Shown here: positions 28,119-38,789 of the stretch, piece by piece | Position numbering within the stretch: position 1 is the stretch's first letter | How the letters are laid out: each line of letters begins with the position of its first letter | Assembly: GCF_015234135.1 (NCBI RefSeq) | Contig: NZ_JADGIK010000003.1 | Coordinates: 270,305 to 334,304, forward strand | DNA: 64,000 bases | Source of the DNA: Faecalibacter rhinopitheci | GTDB taxonomy: Bacteria > Bacteroidota > Bacteroidia > Flavobacteriales > Weeksellaceae | Direction of reading: 5' to 3' | Program-made: the position numbers and the translations under genes | Notes under the pieces: generated by a model | The model's input: the letters and a program-made list of their open reading frames with translations, nothing else | The model's database searches: none | Told to the model about the DNA's origin: nothing

Positions 28119-29627
28119 TTAAAACTTCATAATTAATTCTTGAAACGATTCCGTTTGTAACAAGTCAATAATATTATTGATATCATCTCCAATCAAACGA
28201 TCGTCTTCCAGTTTTGGACAAACTTCACGCACTGCTGCAAACACTTGCTCTAAATATGGACTAGTTTGTTTTGGTCTTCTAAATTCTAGTCCTTGACAAG
28301 CATACATGATTTCAATGGCTAAAATACGTTCGACATTATCTAAAACTTGATTGAATTTTCTTCCCGAAATACTTCCCATCGAAACGTGATCTTCCTGTCC
28401 TAACGAAGTAGGAATACTATCAGCAGAAGCAGGGAAACATAAGGTTTTATTTTCTGTACATAGCGCTGCTGAAGTGTATTGAGGAATCATAAATCCTGAA
28501 TTTAAACCTGAACTTTCGGTTAATAATTTTGGTAATCCATATTTTCCTTCAATCAATAAATATTGACGACGATCTGAAATGTTTCCTAATTCAGAAGCGG
28601 CAACTGTAGCGTAATCTAACGCCATGGCTAAAGGTTGCCCATGAAAGTTTCCACCTGAAATGGCTTCTTCATCTGATACAACAATTGGATTATCGGTAAC
28701 AGAATTTAATTCGATTTCGGCTAATTCTTGTAAATGGAAGAAAGCATTGCGAGATGCTCCGTGAACTTGAGGAATGCAACGTAAGGAATAAGGATCTTGT
28801 ACGCGTCCACAATCGATATGCGAATGAGCGATTCCTGAATCTTCTAATAATTTTCGCATTCTTTCTGCGACTAAAACTGTTCCTTTGAATGGTCTAATTT
28901 CATGTAATTCTGCTCTGAATGGACTTGGCGAACCTTCGTAAGCTTCTAATGATAATGCGCCTACGATATCAGCTAAGTTAAGTAAATATTCAAATTTCTT
29001 TAAACCGTGTAAAGCATGTGATAAAATGAATTGCGTCCCATTAATCAATCCTAAACCTTCTTTTGCCGATAAATGTAGCGGTTGTAAATTGTGTTTGGCT
29101 AAAGCATCTTTCGTCGAAATAATCTGATCACCTTCCCAAACTTTACCTTCCCCAATTAGAGGTAAGAATAAATGAGATAAAGGAGCTAAATCACCTGATG
29201 CACCAACCGATCCTTTCTCAGGAACAACTGGAATAATGTTTTTTTCAACCATCAACAGGATGCGTTCAACCACTTCTAATGTTACGCCGGAATAACCTTT
29301 TGCTAATGCATGTGCTTTCGCAACTAGCATTGTTTTGGCCAATTCTTTTTTGATTGGATTTCCTACGCCAACAGCGTGGCTAATTAAAAGGTTGTGTTGT
29401 AACTGACGTGTTTGTTCTTCAGAAATTTTAGTATCACATAAAGGTCCAAATCCCGTATTTATTCCATAAACAGTTTGGCCTGATGCAACTATTTTTTGGA
29501 CATTTTCTTTTGATTTTAGTAATTGATTTCTGCTTTCTGCTGTTAGTATAATTTGATTATTTCCAGCTTGAATAGCTTTAAAGTCTTCGAAAGAAATATA
29601 ATCTACTCCTAAAGTTTTCGTTTTCAT
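28119..29627 (-). CDS. hutH: Histidine ammonia-lyase
   Basis: HutH deaminates histidine to urocanate. From the ATG at 29627 it has 502 residues; an in-frame TTG at 29648 is less likely because the -7 element at 29651-29658 is too close. The MIO cofactor forms from Ala-Ser-Gly in GSVGASGDLAPLSH (about residues 137-150). VYGINTGFG near residue 52 and SVTDNPIV and QEDHVSMG are active-site segments. It is transcribed in the same direction as hutU with dispersed repeats between them; hutI and hutG are not in the window. Confidence 0.95.
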   Translation of the reverse strand: MKTKTLGVDYISFEDFKAIQAGNNQIILTAESRNQLLKSKENVQKIVASGQTVYGINTGFGPLCDTKISEEQTRQLQHNLLISHAVGVGNPIKKELAKTMLVAKAHALAKGYSGVTLEVVERILLMVEKNIIPVVPEKGSVGASGDLAPLSHLFLPLIGEGKVWEGDQIISTKDALAKHNLQPLHLSAKEGLGLINGTQFILSHALHGLKKFEYLLNLADIVGALSLEAYEGSPSPFRAELHEIRPFKGTVLVAERMRKLLEDSGIAHSHIDCGRVQDPYSLRCIPQVHGASRNAFFHLQELAEIELNSVTDNPIVVSDEEAISGGNFHGQPLAMALDYATVAASELGNISDRRQYLLIEGKYGLPKLLTESSGLNSGFMIPQYTSAALCTENKTLCFPASADSIPTSLGQEDHVSMGSISGRKFNQVLDNVERILAIEIMYACQGLEFRRPKQTSPYLEQVFAAVREVCPKLEDDRLIGDDINNIIDLLQTESFQELIMKF

Positions 29628-29650
29628 TTTTTTTGTTGTTTGCTTCAACT

Positions 29651-29658
29651 CAAAGATA
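29651..29658 (-). promoter_or_regulatory. -7 element of hutH
   Basis: The minus strand reads TATCTTTG (TAnnTTTG), about 24 bases before the ATG at 29627. No exact -33 TTTG is found. Confidence 0.5.
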
Positions 29659-29766
29659 AACTTTTCTCAGATTTAGGAAAATATACTATTGAATTCGAGT
29701 TAATAATTGATAATTGATAAGGTTTTATCTCACCAACTTTTATAAATTTGCTAAAATTTTAAAGTA

Positions 29767-30444
29767 ATGTGTGATAAACATCTTCATGACGAAATAGGAG
29801 ACGACCACATGTCAGCGAACTTAGAGACACCTTTAAGAAACGATGCATTTGAGTTGTCAGTAGAAGAAAAAGTGGAAATGATTGAAGCGGATTTCCGTCA
29901 TATCATGGAGACTTTAGGTTTAGATTTAACAGATGATAGTTTGAAAGGAACACCAAAGCGTGTAGCGAAAATGTTCGTGAAAGAAATCTTTGGAGGATTA
30001 TTACCAGAGTGTAAGCCAGGTATGTCAACTTTCGACAATAAATATAACTATAACCAAATGTTGGTTGAGAAGGATATCGTAGTTTATTCAACTTGCGAAC
30101 ATCATTTCTTACCAATTGTAGGTCGTGCTCACGTAGGTTACATCTCAAAAGGTAGAGTAATTGGATTATCTAAAATGAATCGTATTGTAGAATATTATGC
30201 AAAACGTCCACAAGTACAAGAACGCCTAACAATGCAGATTGTTAAAGCAATGCAAGAAGCTTTAGGGACGGATGATGTAGCATGTATTATTGATGCAAAA
30301 CATTTATGTGTAAATTCTCGTGGAATTAAAGATATCGAATCAAGTACAGTAACTGCTGAATTTGGTGGAGAATTTAAAGAAAATGAGCAATTAAGAAAAG
30401 AGTTTATTTCGTACATCGGGATGAAAACTCCTTTCCAAGTATAA
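29767..30444 (+). CDS. folE: GTP cyclohydrolase I
   Basis: FolE opens GTP to dihydroneopterin triphosphate, the first step of folate synthesis. The 225-residue protein has TPKRVAKMFVKEIFGG near residue 62, the zinc-binding CEHHFLPIVGRAHVGYI near 114 and HLCVNSRGIKD near 177 with the second zinc cysteine. The first 25 residues are a variable extension. An ATG at 29767 follows a TAAATTTG element at 29743-29750. cysS follows after 25 bases and is probably co-transcribed. Confidence 0.96.
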   Translation: MCDKHLHDEIGDDHMSANLETPLRNDAFELSVEEKVEMIEADFRHIMETLGLDLTDDSLKGTPKRVAKMFVKEIFGGLLPECKPGMSTFDNKYNYNQMLVEKDIVVYSTCEHHFLPIVGRAHVGYISKGRVIGLSKMNRIVEYYAKRPQVQERLTMQIVKAMQEALGTDDVACIIDAKHLCVNSRGIKDIESSTVTAEFGGEFKENEQLRKEFISYIGMKTPFQV

Positions 30445-30469
30445 TACTAGCTAAATAAAATCGAAATAG

Positions 30470-31939
30470 ATGGTAAAAGAACATCAATTAAAAGTACACA
30501 ACTCCTTATCCGGACAAAAAGAAACATTCGAGCCAATCAACAAAGATTATGTTGGGATGTATGTTTGTGGACCTACAGTTTACAGTAATGTACACTTAGG
30601 AAACGTTCGTACTTTTATGTCTTTCGATATGATTTATCGTTATCTAAAATTTTTAGGATATAAAGTACGTTACGTCCGTAATATTACGGATGTAGGTCAC
30701 TTATTAGACGATACTGATGAAGATAAAATCTCTAAAAAAGCACGTTTAGAGCAATTAGAACCAATGGAAATTGTACAGAAATATACAGTTGATTTCCACG
30801 AAGTTTTAAGAAAGTTCAATAATTTTCCGCCAAATGTTGAACCTACAGCTACCGGACATATCGTTGAGCAAATCGAAATTACGCAAGATTTAATTGCGAA
30901 AGGAATTGCATACGAATCAAACGGATCTGTTTATTTCGATGTAAAAAAATACAACGAAGAAGGTGGTGATTATGGTGTTTTATCCAACCGTAACATTGAC
31001 GAGTTATTTGCTAACACAAGAACTCTTGATGGGCAAGATGAAAAACATAATCCACAAGATTTTGCCTTATGGAAAAAAGCATTACCTGAACACATCATGC
31101 GTTGGCCTTCGCCTTGGGGAGAAGGTTTCCCAGGTTGGCACTTAGAGTGTACAGTAATGTCAACAAAATATTTAGGAGAACAATTTGATATTCATGGAGG
31201 TGGAATGGATTTAAAATTTCCTCACCACGAATGTGAGATTGCTCAAGCCAAAGGAGCATATGGTCATTCCCCCGTTAAATATTGGTTACACGCTAATATG
31301 TTAACATTGAATGGTCAGAAAATGTCAAAATCTACAGGAAATACGATTTTACCAAATGAGTTAATCACAGGTGATAATGAATTTTTTGAGAAAGGTTTCT
31401 CACCGATGGTCATTCGTTTCTTTATGATGCAAGCACATTATCGTTCGATGTTAGATTTTTCGAATGATGCTTTATTAGCTTCTGAGAAAGGTTACAGCCG
31501 TTTAATGGAAGCATTAAAAACAGTAGATAACTTAGCGACTTCTGAACAATCAACTGTTAATATCCAAGAATGGGCAGGTAAATTATTTGCAGCGATGGAT
31601 GATGATTTTAATACGCCTGTTTTAATTGCTCATTTATTTGATGGTGTTAAGATGATAAACTCTATTAAAGATGGTACAGAAACAATTACCAAGGAAGATT
31701 TAGAAATACTAGCAACAACAATCAAAGGATTTGTATTAGATGTATTAGGTATCCAAAATGAAGAAGGAGGAAATGCAGGTACGGAAAAATTAGATGGTGT
31801 TGTAAAAATGTTAATTGATATGCGTGTGCAAGCACGTACAGATAAAAACTGGGCATTGTCTGACCAAATACGTGATCAGTTAGCTGCGTTAGGAATACAG
31901 CTAAAAGACGGTAAAGAAGGAACAACTTATACGTTCTAA
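30470..31939 (+). CDS. cysS: Cysteine--tRNA ligase
   Basis: It charges tRNA-Cys with cysteine. The protein has 489 residues. The N-terminal [19 protein letters not shown] (about 31-49) contains the HIGH-type motif and the first zinc ligand, [10 protein letters not shown] the second, and QKMSKSTGN near 284 is the KMSKS loop. The C-terminal helical domain ends after [18 protein letters not shown], a typical anticodon-binding segment. It follows folE by 25 bases and is closed by a GC-rich terminator. Confidence 0.97.
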   Translation: MVKEHQLKVHNSLSGQKETFEPINKDYVGMYVCGPTVYSNVHLGNVRTFMSFDMIYRYLKFLGYKVRYVRNITDVGHLLDDTDEDKISKKARLEQLEPMEIVQKYTVDFHEVLRKFNNFPPNVEPTATGHIVEQIEITQDLIAKGIAYESNGSVYFDVKKYNEEGGDYGVLSNRNIDELFANTRTLDGQDEKHNPQDFALWKKALPEHIMRWPSPWGEGFPGWHLECTVMSTKYLGEQFDIHGGGMDLKFPHHECEIAQAKGAYGHSPVKYWLHANMLTLNGQKMSKSTGNTILPNELITGDNEFFEKGFSPMVIRFFMMQAHYRSMLDFSNDALLASEKGYSRLMEALKTVDNLATSEQSTVNIQEWAGKLFAAMDDDFNTPVLIAHLFDGVKMINSIKDGTETITKEDLEILATTIKGFVLDVLGIQNEEGGNAGTEKLDGVVKMLIDMRVQARTDKNWALSDQIRDQLAALGIQLKDGKEGTTYTF

Positions 31940-31964
31940 CTAAATAAAATTTAAATATTTAACT

Positions 31965-31994
31965 AAAAAGCGCCCAATTTGGGCGCTTTTTTTG
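31965..31994 (+). terminator. Terminator after cysS
   Basis: AAAAAGCGCCCAA / TTGGGCGCTTTTT stem followed by T residues. Confidence 0.92.
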
Positions 31995-32092
31995 TTAAAA
32001 TGCTTAACTGTTATTGAAAATTTTAAGATAACATTTGCTAAAATCCTCATTTTGTTACATATTTGTTACAATTAGCACTAAAAAATTAACAC

Positions 32093-35000
32093 ATGAGGAA
32101 AAAATTTACGTCTTTAGGCGTGTTATCGTTATTCCTAATGGGAGGAATGGCTTACGCTCAAATTTCAGGAGTATTAAAAGACTCTAATGGATTCCCACTT
32201 GAAGAAGCTGAAGTAATTGTTGAAAGAACAGGCGCTTCAGTAATGACTGATTTAGATGGAACATTTAATGTAGATGCTCAGGTGGGTGATACATTAAAAA
32301 TCATTGATGCTTCAGGGGAAATCAGAACTATCAAAGTAACTTCAACAAAATTAGGAGAAATTAAGATAGCTCCAGTAAAATCAGATGAGATTAGTTTAGC
32401 AACTGTAAACTTAATTGGAGGTATTAAGATGGATGCTTCTCAAAAAGTAGGAGCATACGATATTATCAAGAAAGAAGATTTTGAATTAGCACCGACTGCT
32501 TCTGTGGATGAGGTTTTAAATGGTCGTGTGGCTGGTTTAGTATTCTCTACTAACTCGGGAGATCCAGGTTCTGCAAACATTATTACAATCCGTGGTGTTG
32601 GATCTTTAGTAGGTACTACAAACCCATTGTATGTTATTGATGGTATTGTTGTAGGTAAAGGTTCTGATAATGCAGGGTTAATGGAATCTTGGAATCCTCT
32701 AGCAGCAATTGATCCAAATGCGATTGAAAATGTATCTGTTTTAAAAGATGCCTCAGCAACAGCTTTATATGGTGCTCGTGGTGCCAATGGAGTAATTGTA
32801 ATTACAACTAAAAAAGGTAAATATAATCAGAAAACAAGATTTAACTTATCTACAGATATGGCGGTTCAATCCGTTGCTTTTAACGAGCAAAATTGGATGA
32901 ATGCTAACGAATATGTGCAATGGGTTGGATTAGCTTATTATAATAGAGCAGATAATCAACATGCTTCAGTAGAAGCTGCTTCTAATTGGTTTGCACAATC
33001 AATCAAGTGGGATGGAACTGACACAAACTGGCAAAAAGAAATTCAACGTTCTCAATCTGTAGTTAAAACATATAATTTCTCTGCAACAGGAGGTAGTGAA
33101 AATACATCATTCCGCGTAGGAGGATCTTACTATGAGAACTTACCACTAATTTTAAATTCTAAGTTTGATCGTTTAAGTGTTAACGCTGCAATTGATCATA
33201 AAGTAAATGATAAGTTTGTATTAGGTTTTAACGGGAATTTTTCTAATGTAGCGAGAACTTCAACAAGTGATGGTGGAGCTTATCGTAACCCTTGGAACGT
33301 GCGTTGGACTTCACCACCAGTATATAAAGTTTATAATGAGGACGGAAGTTATAACCAAACAAATTTAGGGCCTGGTAACGATAACTTTAATCCAATTTCA
33401 ATTTTAGAAAAAGATAAATTATCAGGTAATATTCAAACCTATTTATCATCGATAAATGGAGAATTACAATTTGCTAAAAACTTTTATCTATATTCATTAT
33501 TTGGAGTTCAATATCAAAACATAAGTGAAAAAGAATATTGGGATCCTTCAGGAGGGGATGGTTTTAACAATGGAGGGGTAGTACAAACTACAAGTACATC
33601 TGCATTTGATTGGAACTGGCAAAATTCTGTAAGTTACAGAAATGTAATCGCAGATAGACATGATTTACAAGTCTTCGCGGGGGTTGAATACCAAGAACAT
33701 CAATATAAATTATTATATGGAACAGGAAGTCAGTTAACTGAGCCTAAACCATATTTAAATTATACTGATGCTACAACAAGAAATACAGGTGAAGATTTCT
33801 TAAAATGGGCACAAATTTCTTATTTCGCACGTCTTAATTATGTGTTAGATACTAAATATACATTCTCAGGACAATTACGTCATGACTCTAATTCAACGCT
33901 AGGTAAGAATGATAAGTCAGGATTATTTTGGTCTGTAGGAGGAAGCTGGAATGTTTACAAAGAAGGATTCTTAGATAATATCTTTAGTAGTTTAAATGTA
34001 CGTGCAAACTATGGTGAAATCGGAAATATTCCTTATGCAGACAACTGGGGACCACAGTATAATGCATTTTCTACTTATGGACTAAGTGTTTATGGAGATG
34101 ATTCTCCTACCTATTACATTGATGGAGCAGGTGACCCAGATTTAGGTTGGGAAATTTCAAAACAATGGAATGTTGGAGCTGATTTCGGATTCTTTAAAGA
34201 TCGTTTAACTTTTGGTATCGATGTGTATAATAAACGTACAGTAGATGCTATTATGCAAGCTAATATTGCAGGTTCTTTAGGATCACCATCATCAAATTAT
34301 ACAAATATTGGAGAATTATCTAATAAAGGGGTTGAGTTAACATTAACTGCTCGTCCACTTACAGGGGAATTTAAATGGAGTATTTATGCAAATGCTGCTT
34401 ATAATAAAAACCGTGTAGAAAAATTAGAAAATCCAGAAGATATTAATGATGCATCTTCTATGAGAGCATTAGCTGTAGGACATGAAGTAGGAGAGTATTA
34501 TACATATAACTGGGCTGGTGTAGATAAAGAAACTGGTGCTGGGTTATTCTATGTAGATGAAACTTTTACTACAACTACAACTGATAGAAGAGAGGCTAAA
34601 AGAACTTTCCAAGGAGTGTCACCATTTGCTAAATATACTGCTGGTTTTAAGAATGATTTCTTTTATAAAGGAATTCAGTTATCGATTTTCTTTACAGGAC
34701 AGTTTGACTATGCAGTTCATAACAGATGGCAAAACTATGTAGCTTCTGATGGTAACTCTATTAATTATACACAGACTAAAGATATGTTGTATGATGTTTG
34801 GTCGCCTTCTAATACAAATGCGTCTAATCCAAAACCAATTCAAGGAGGAAATGATTACAGTATCTTACCTTCTACAAGATGGATGAGAAAAGGAGATCAC
34901 ATACGTTTAAAAGAAGTTAAATTAGCATATACATTTAATGACTTATTTAAAAAGAGTACAGGGATAGATAATCTAACAATGTATGTAAAAGGAGTTAATC

Positions 35001-35146
35001 TATGGTTATGGGCATTTGATGATAAATTAACATTCGACCCAGAATCAAACTCTAATGCTTATGGAGGATGGGAAGGTAAAGGATTATATGATAATACTTC
35101 ACCAATTATGAAATCCATTTCATTAGGTATATCATTTGATTTTTAA
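32093..35146 (+). CDS. SusC/RagA-family TonB-linked outer membrane transporter
   Basis: A 1017-residue TonB-dependent transporter of the SusC type that moves oligomers bound by its SusD partner across the outer membrane. Signal peptide to about residue 23; CarboxypepD_reg-like domain at 24-95 (ISGVLKDSNGFPLEEAEV); plug domain from about 110 with EVLNGRVAGLVFSTNSGDPG, TIRGVGSLVGTTNPLYVIDG and ALYGARGANGVIVITTKKGK; then the 22-strand barrel ending in ISLGISFDF with the C-terminal aromatic residue. The SusD gene follows at 21 bases. No glycoside hydrolase or regulator is adjacent, so the substrate is unknown. Confidence 0.95.
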   Translation: MRKKFTSLGVLSLFLMGGMAYAQISGVLKDSNGFPLEEAEVIVERTGASVMTDLDGTFNVDAQVGDTLKIIDASGEIRTIKVTSTKLGEIKIAPVKSDEISLATVNLIGGIKMDASQKVGAYDIIKKEDFELAPTASVDEVLNGRVAGLVFSTNSGDPGSANIITIRGVGSLVGTTNPLYVIDGIVVGKGSDNAGLMESWNPLAAIDPNAIENVSVLKDASATALYGARGANGVIVITTKKGKYNQKTRFNLSTDMAVQSVAFNEQNWMNANEYVQWVGLAYYNRADNQHASVEAASNWFAQSIKWDGTDTNWQKEIQRSQSVVKTYNFSATGGSENTSFRVGGSYYENLPLILNSKFDRLSVNAAIDHKVNDKFVLGFNGNFSNVARTSTSDGGAYRNPWNVRWTSPPVYKVYNEDGSYNQTNLGPGNDNFNPISILEKDKLSGNIQTYLSSINGELQFAKNFYLYSLFGVQYQNISEKEYWDPSGGDGFNNGGVVQTTSTSAFDWNWQNSVSYRNVIADRHDLQVFAGVEYQEHQYKLLYGTGSQLTEPKPYLNYTDATTRNTGEDFLKWAQISYFARLNYVLDTKYTFSGQLRHDSNSTLGKNDKSGLFWSVGGSWNVYKEGFLDNIFSSLNVRANYGEIGNIPYADNWGPQYNAFSTYGLSVYGDDSPTYYIDGAGDPDLGWEISKQWNVGADFGFFKDRLTFGIDVYNKRTVDAIMQANIAGSLGSPSSNYTNIGELSNKGVELTLTARPLTGEFKWSIYANAAYNKNRVEKLENPEDINDASSMRALAVGHEVGEYYTYNWAGVDKETGAGLFYVDETFTTTTTDRREAKRTFQGVSPFAKYTAGFKNDFFYKGIQLSIFFTGQFDYAVHNRWQNYVASDGNSINYTQTKDMLYDVWSPSNTNASNPKPIQGGNDYSILPSTRWMRKGDHIRLKEVKLAYTFNDLFKKSTGIDNLTMYVKGVNLWLWAFDDKLTFDPESNSNAYGGWEGKGLYDNTSPIMKSISLGISFDF

Positions 35147-35167
35147 TTATTTAAAAGAAGAATTAAT

Positions 35168-36625
35168 ATGAAAAAAAATATATTAAAAATAGCATTAATC
35201 GCCCTTTTTCCATTATTTGTAGCATGTGATGAAGATCGTTTAGATTTAACTCCAGAAATTGGAGATGTTTTTACAGGAGATTTAAAGAGTGAAGAGGAAA
35301 TGGGTTACGCAGTGAACGCAATTTATAGTTCATTGGGTAGTTCTTCAGGATTTGGAGCTGATATCCTGATAGATGGAGATTTAATTTCTGACAATGTATT
35401 TGTAAGTACTACAAATGACGGATACCATTTAACGAAATCTAATATGGCATGGTCTGGTGTAAGTAATCCTTTTAGTGGAGAATGGAGAAGTTTATATACT
35501 GTTGTTCAACGATCTAATATGGTAATCAATGAGCGTTCGTTAGAAAACACGGATAAGGTAAAAAGTTTAAAAGGAGAAGCAAAGATATCAAGAGGTCTTG
35601 CCTATTTTTACTTAGTTCAAATGTTTTCTGCTAATCCAACTTCAGGGTTAAACCAAGAGTATGGTGTACCATTAGTATTAGAATTATCTCCAGGTGGAGT
35701 AGATTTTACGACTAAAATGGATATTGCCCGCTCTACTGTTGATGAAGTTTATGCACAAATTATAAGTGATTTAGAACAAGGAATTTCAGAAATGTCTCCT
35801 ACTCAAAGAACTTCTAAAACATTTTTATCACCAACAGCGGGAAGACATATCTTATCTAAAGTATATCTTACACGTGGTAAAGCAGGAGATTATGAGAAAG
35901 CTATTCAATTAGCAGATGAAGTTTTAACAAGTTCACCATCAAACTTTAAATTGATTGATAAAGCAAACTATGTAACATACTTTTCAAGTACTGATATAAC
36001 TAAATCTGAAGATCAAAACGAAACTATCTTTGAAATTGATCAAACAATAAAAAATACACTTGGAGTTAATTCTCATTTAGGTGCATTTTACTCAAATACA
36101 GGAGCTCATAGAAGTCTTTTATTAAGAAGAACATTCTTTGATACGTTTGAAACTGCAGATATCCGAACAGGGTTAATGTCTACAGCAGGTACTCCAGTTA
36201 CAGATAATCCATTAGGTGTTTGGTCTAAAAAATGGTCAAGAAATACTTCTCAAGGAAACTATACAGGTAACGTAAAAGTATTTAGAATGACAGAAGCTTT
36301 ATTTGTTAAAATGGAAGCGCTTGCTAAACTTGGAAGAAGTGCAGAAGCTACAACATTATTAAATGAACTTGCTGTTTCTAGAAATGCAACGCCATATACA
36401 TCTGGAGATGTTTTACAAAATGTATTAATAGAAAAACGTAAAGAATTCTTTACAGAAGGTCATCGTTTCTTTGATTTAAAGAGAAACAACTTACCAATTA
36501 ATAAAGAAACAAACTGTACTACTTGCGATGTAAGTCCAGCAGATCGTTTATTTGTTTTTCCAGTAGATAGAGTAGAGTTAGGTAGAAATACGCTAATGAC
36601 ACAATATCCTGGTTGGGATCAATAA
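35168..36625 (+). CDS. RagB/SusD-family nutrient-binding lipoprotein
   Basis: The surface lipoprotein lid of the preceding SusC. The 485-residue protein has a signal ending in the lipobox FVACD (Cys20), an N-terminal TPR-like helical region with SLKGEAKISRGLAYFYLVQMF near residue 138 and the C-terminal block LIEKRKEFFTEGHRFFDLKR near 420, both characteristic of SusD. It forms a two-gene unit with SusC, with a terminator just after. Confidence 0.95.
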   Translation: MKKNILKIALIALFPLFVACDEDRLDLTPEIGDVFTGDLKSEEEMGYAVNAIYSSLGSSSGFGADILIDGDLISDNVFVSTTNDGYHLTKSNMAWSGVSNPFSGEWRSLYTVVQRSNMVINERSLENTDKVKSLKGEAKISRGLAYFYLVQMFSANPTSGLNQEYGVPLVLELSPGGVDFTTKMDIARSTVDEVYAQIISDLEQGISEMSPTQRTSKTFLSPTAGRHILSKVYLTRGKAGDYEKAIQLADEVLTSSPSNFKLIDKANYVTYFSSTDITKSEDQNETIFEIDQTIKNTLGVNSHLGAFYSNTGAHRSLLLRRTFFDTFETADIRTGLMSTAGTPVTDNPLGVWSKKWSRNTSQGNYTGNVKVFRMTEALFVKMEALAKLGRSAEATTLLNELAVSRNATPYTSGDVLQNVLIEKRKEFFTEGHRFFDLKRNNLPINKETNCTTCDVSPADRLFVFPVDRVELGRNTLMTQYPGWDQ

Positions 36626-36648
36626 TTACTAAATTTTATAACATTTTT

Positions 36649-36676
36649 AACCCACTCCAAGCGAGTGGGTTTTTTG
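36649..36676 (+). terminator. Terminator after susCD pair
   Basis: AACCCACTC-CAAGC-GAGTGGGTT followed by TTTTT. Confidence 0.92.
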
Positions 36677-36721
36677 TTCTCTAATATTTTAGTTTACTTT
36701 TGTAGCTGTTATAATAATTTT

Positions 36722-38665
36722 ATGAAGAAAATTTTTTTCATCACCGCTTTAGGGATCGGATCTGCATGTTTCGCACAAGTAGATTCTCTAAATAATTCTT
36801 TAGCGAAGAAACCATTGCGTGGGAATTCTACAAATGATTCTGTCGTAATTTTTAAAACTAAAATTGACGATTATAAATTTTGGACTGAAAATTCCAAGGT
36901 ATCAGTAGTAGATACAACATTATCAATAAAAAATTATTACAACCAAAATTTTACGAAACAAGATTTATTCGGAAAAATGATTTTCCCGAACAGTGGTTCT
37001 GTGGTGATGGATTTAGAAATGCAAGACAAGCCATTTACCATTTCTATGTTGCCATTTGGTAAAAAATATAATTATTACGGAGTAGATGATGTACGCTATT
37101 TTGATGTAAAAACACCTTATACAGAATTTGTCTACGAAGCAGGAGTTAAAGAAGGAAACTTCTTATCCACTACATTTTCTCATAATTTTAACTCAAGAGT
37201 TAATTACACCTTACATTACCGCGGTTTAAACTCAGAAGGTAGATTTAAAAACGAAGGAAATAAAAACAATAGTTTTGTGATTTCATCCAATTATAAATCT
37301 AAGAACGAACGTTTAAAAATTCAAGCACATTGGGCTGCTCAAAATTTTCAAACACAAGAAAATGGTGGTGTACAAGATATTTATGACTTCATTGAAAAAG
37401 ATGACCGCAGGCTTACCAACGTAAGAAACATAAAAGTCAATCTACAAAATGCGCGATCAGAGTTTGATGCTCGTCGAATCCATTTAACAGGAACTTATGG
37501 TATTCTAAAAAGAATAAACGAAGCAGATTCATCTGTTTATCATCCAATTCAGTTAAAAAATACTTTATCGTACGAGAAACAAAAGATGAGATTTGAGCAA
37601 GGATCTTCAGAATTTTATACTTCTCCTGTAATACCAGGAATTTTGAAAGATAAAAAATATGCAACAAATTTCAGTAATATAACTACAGCTGGTTTCCAAT
37701 GGACAGATCGTCTAAAATTTGAGGCAGGTTTTAAGTTTCAGAATGTAAGCACATATGTAGATGATTCTTATAACAAACTAGTAACAAATTTTGTAGGAAT
37801 TCCTGATAAATGGACAGAAAATTTAGTTGGAGCAGTAGCCAATTTAGATTTTGATTGGAATGAAAAGGTGAAACTTCGTGCAAATGGAGAACTATTACAA
37901 GGAGGAAAATATAGTGGGTTATATAATTTAGACGCTGTTGTAGATATTACGCCTGTTAAGGGATATACATTGACGGCTGGTGTTTTAGCTCAATCTAATA
38001 TTCCGTCTCTTAACTTACTTTACAATCAAAGTTTTTATACAGATTTTACATATTACAATAATTTCTCGAAAGAAAATACGCAGAAAATATATGGTATTTT
38101 AAATTTTGAAAAAATAAATACATCTATTGAAGCAGCAGTATATAATATAGATAATTACGTTTTTGTAAATGCAGATTATAAACCAGAACAGTTAAATGAT
38201 AATATAAGTTACTTTAAATTTAAGTTTATTAATCATTTAAGATTTTGGAATAAATTTAATTTAGTTTCTACTTTACAATATCAAAATGTAACCAATAATG
38301 AGGAGTATATGCCTTTACCCGATTTGTTATTAAGAGAAACATTGTATTGGCAAGGAAAAGTTTTTGATGGAAAAGCAGAACTTCAAATTGGTTTAAACGG
38401 AACATATTTTTCTAAATATAACGCGTTTCAATATTTTCCAATCAACGGAGAAATGATGATGCAAAATGGAGATCAAATACAAGAAATTGGAGACTTTCCT
38501 ATTATTGATGCTTTCTTGAATTTTAAAGTGCAGAATATGCGATTTTACATTAGAGGAGAACATCTAAATTCTGCCTTTGGAAAACCAACTTATTTTTCTG
38601 CACCAGGTGTACCTTACAGAGGATTTAAATTTCAGTTAGGTTTAAAGTGGAATATTTTCACATAA
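36722..38665 (+). CDS. Putative beta-barrel porin (Porin_10-like)
   Basis: From the ATG at 36722 it has 647 residues. A longer in-frame GTG start at 36665 lies within the preceding terminator and is rejected. The signal peptide ends at CFAQ. The rest alternates hydrophobic and polar residues as in a large beta barrel and ends in LGLKWNIFT. The N-terminal part (YNQNFTKQDLFGKMIFPNSG and the following strands) resembles the flavobacterial putative porin family. No plug domain is seen, so it is not a TonB-dependent receptor. Substrate unknown. Confidence 0.8.
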   Translation: MKKIFFITALGIGSACFAQVDSLNNSLAKKPLRGNSTNDSVVIFKTKIDDYKFWTENSKVSVVDTTLSIKNYYNQNFTKQDLFGKMIFPNSGSVVMDLEMQDKPFTISMLPFGKKYNYYGVDDVRYFDVKTPYTEFVYEAGVKEGNFLSTTFSHNFNSRVNYTLHYRGLNSEGRFKNEGNKNNSFVISSNYKSKNERLKIQAHWAAQNFQTQENGGVQDIYDFIEKDDRRLTNVRNIKVNLQNARSEFDARRIHLTGTYGILKRINEADSSVYHPIQLKNTLSYEKQKMRFEQGSSEFYTSPVIPGILKDKKYATNFSNITTAGFQWTDRLKFEAGFKFQNVSTYVDDSYNKLVTNFVGIPDKWTENLVGAVANLDFDWNEKVKLRANGELLQGGKYSGLYNLDAVVDITPVKGYTLTAGVLAQSNIPSLNLLYNQSFYTDFTYYNNFSKENTQKIYGILNFEKINTSIEAAVYNIDNYVFVNADYKPEQLNDNISYFKFKFINHLRFWNKFNLVSTLQYQNVTNNEEYMPLPDLLLRETLYWQGKVFDGKAELQIGLNGTYFSKYNAFQYFPINGEMMMQNGDQIQEIGDFPIIDAFLNFKVQNMRFYIRGEHLNSAFGKPTYFSAPGVPYRGFKFQLGLKWNIFT

Positions 38666-38698
38666 AAAATAAAAGTACTCCGAGTATTCATAATAATT

Positions 38699-38729
38699 AA
38701 AAACGACTTCTGATGAGGTCGTTTTTTTA
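38699..38729 (+). terminator. Terminator after putative porin
   Basis: AAACGACT-TCTGATG-AGGTCGTTT (one wobble) followed by a T run. Confidence 0.8.
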
Positions 38730-38789
38730 TGCCTAAAATCATTCTTTAGATTAGTTCTAAATAATTAAATTTAAAGAAAAATCAACGCT

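Noticed and set aside
29628..29648. TTG start for hutH
   Set aside because: It is three bases from the -7 element, leaving no room for a transcript start; the ATG at 29627 is adequate.
36665..36721. GTG start for the putative porin
   Set aside because: It falls inside the preceding terminator stem and would put 19 residues ahead of a clear signal peptide.
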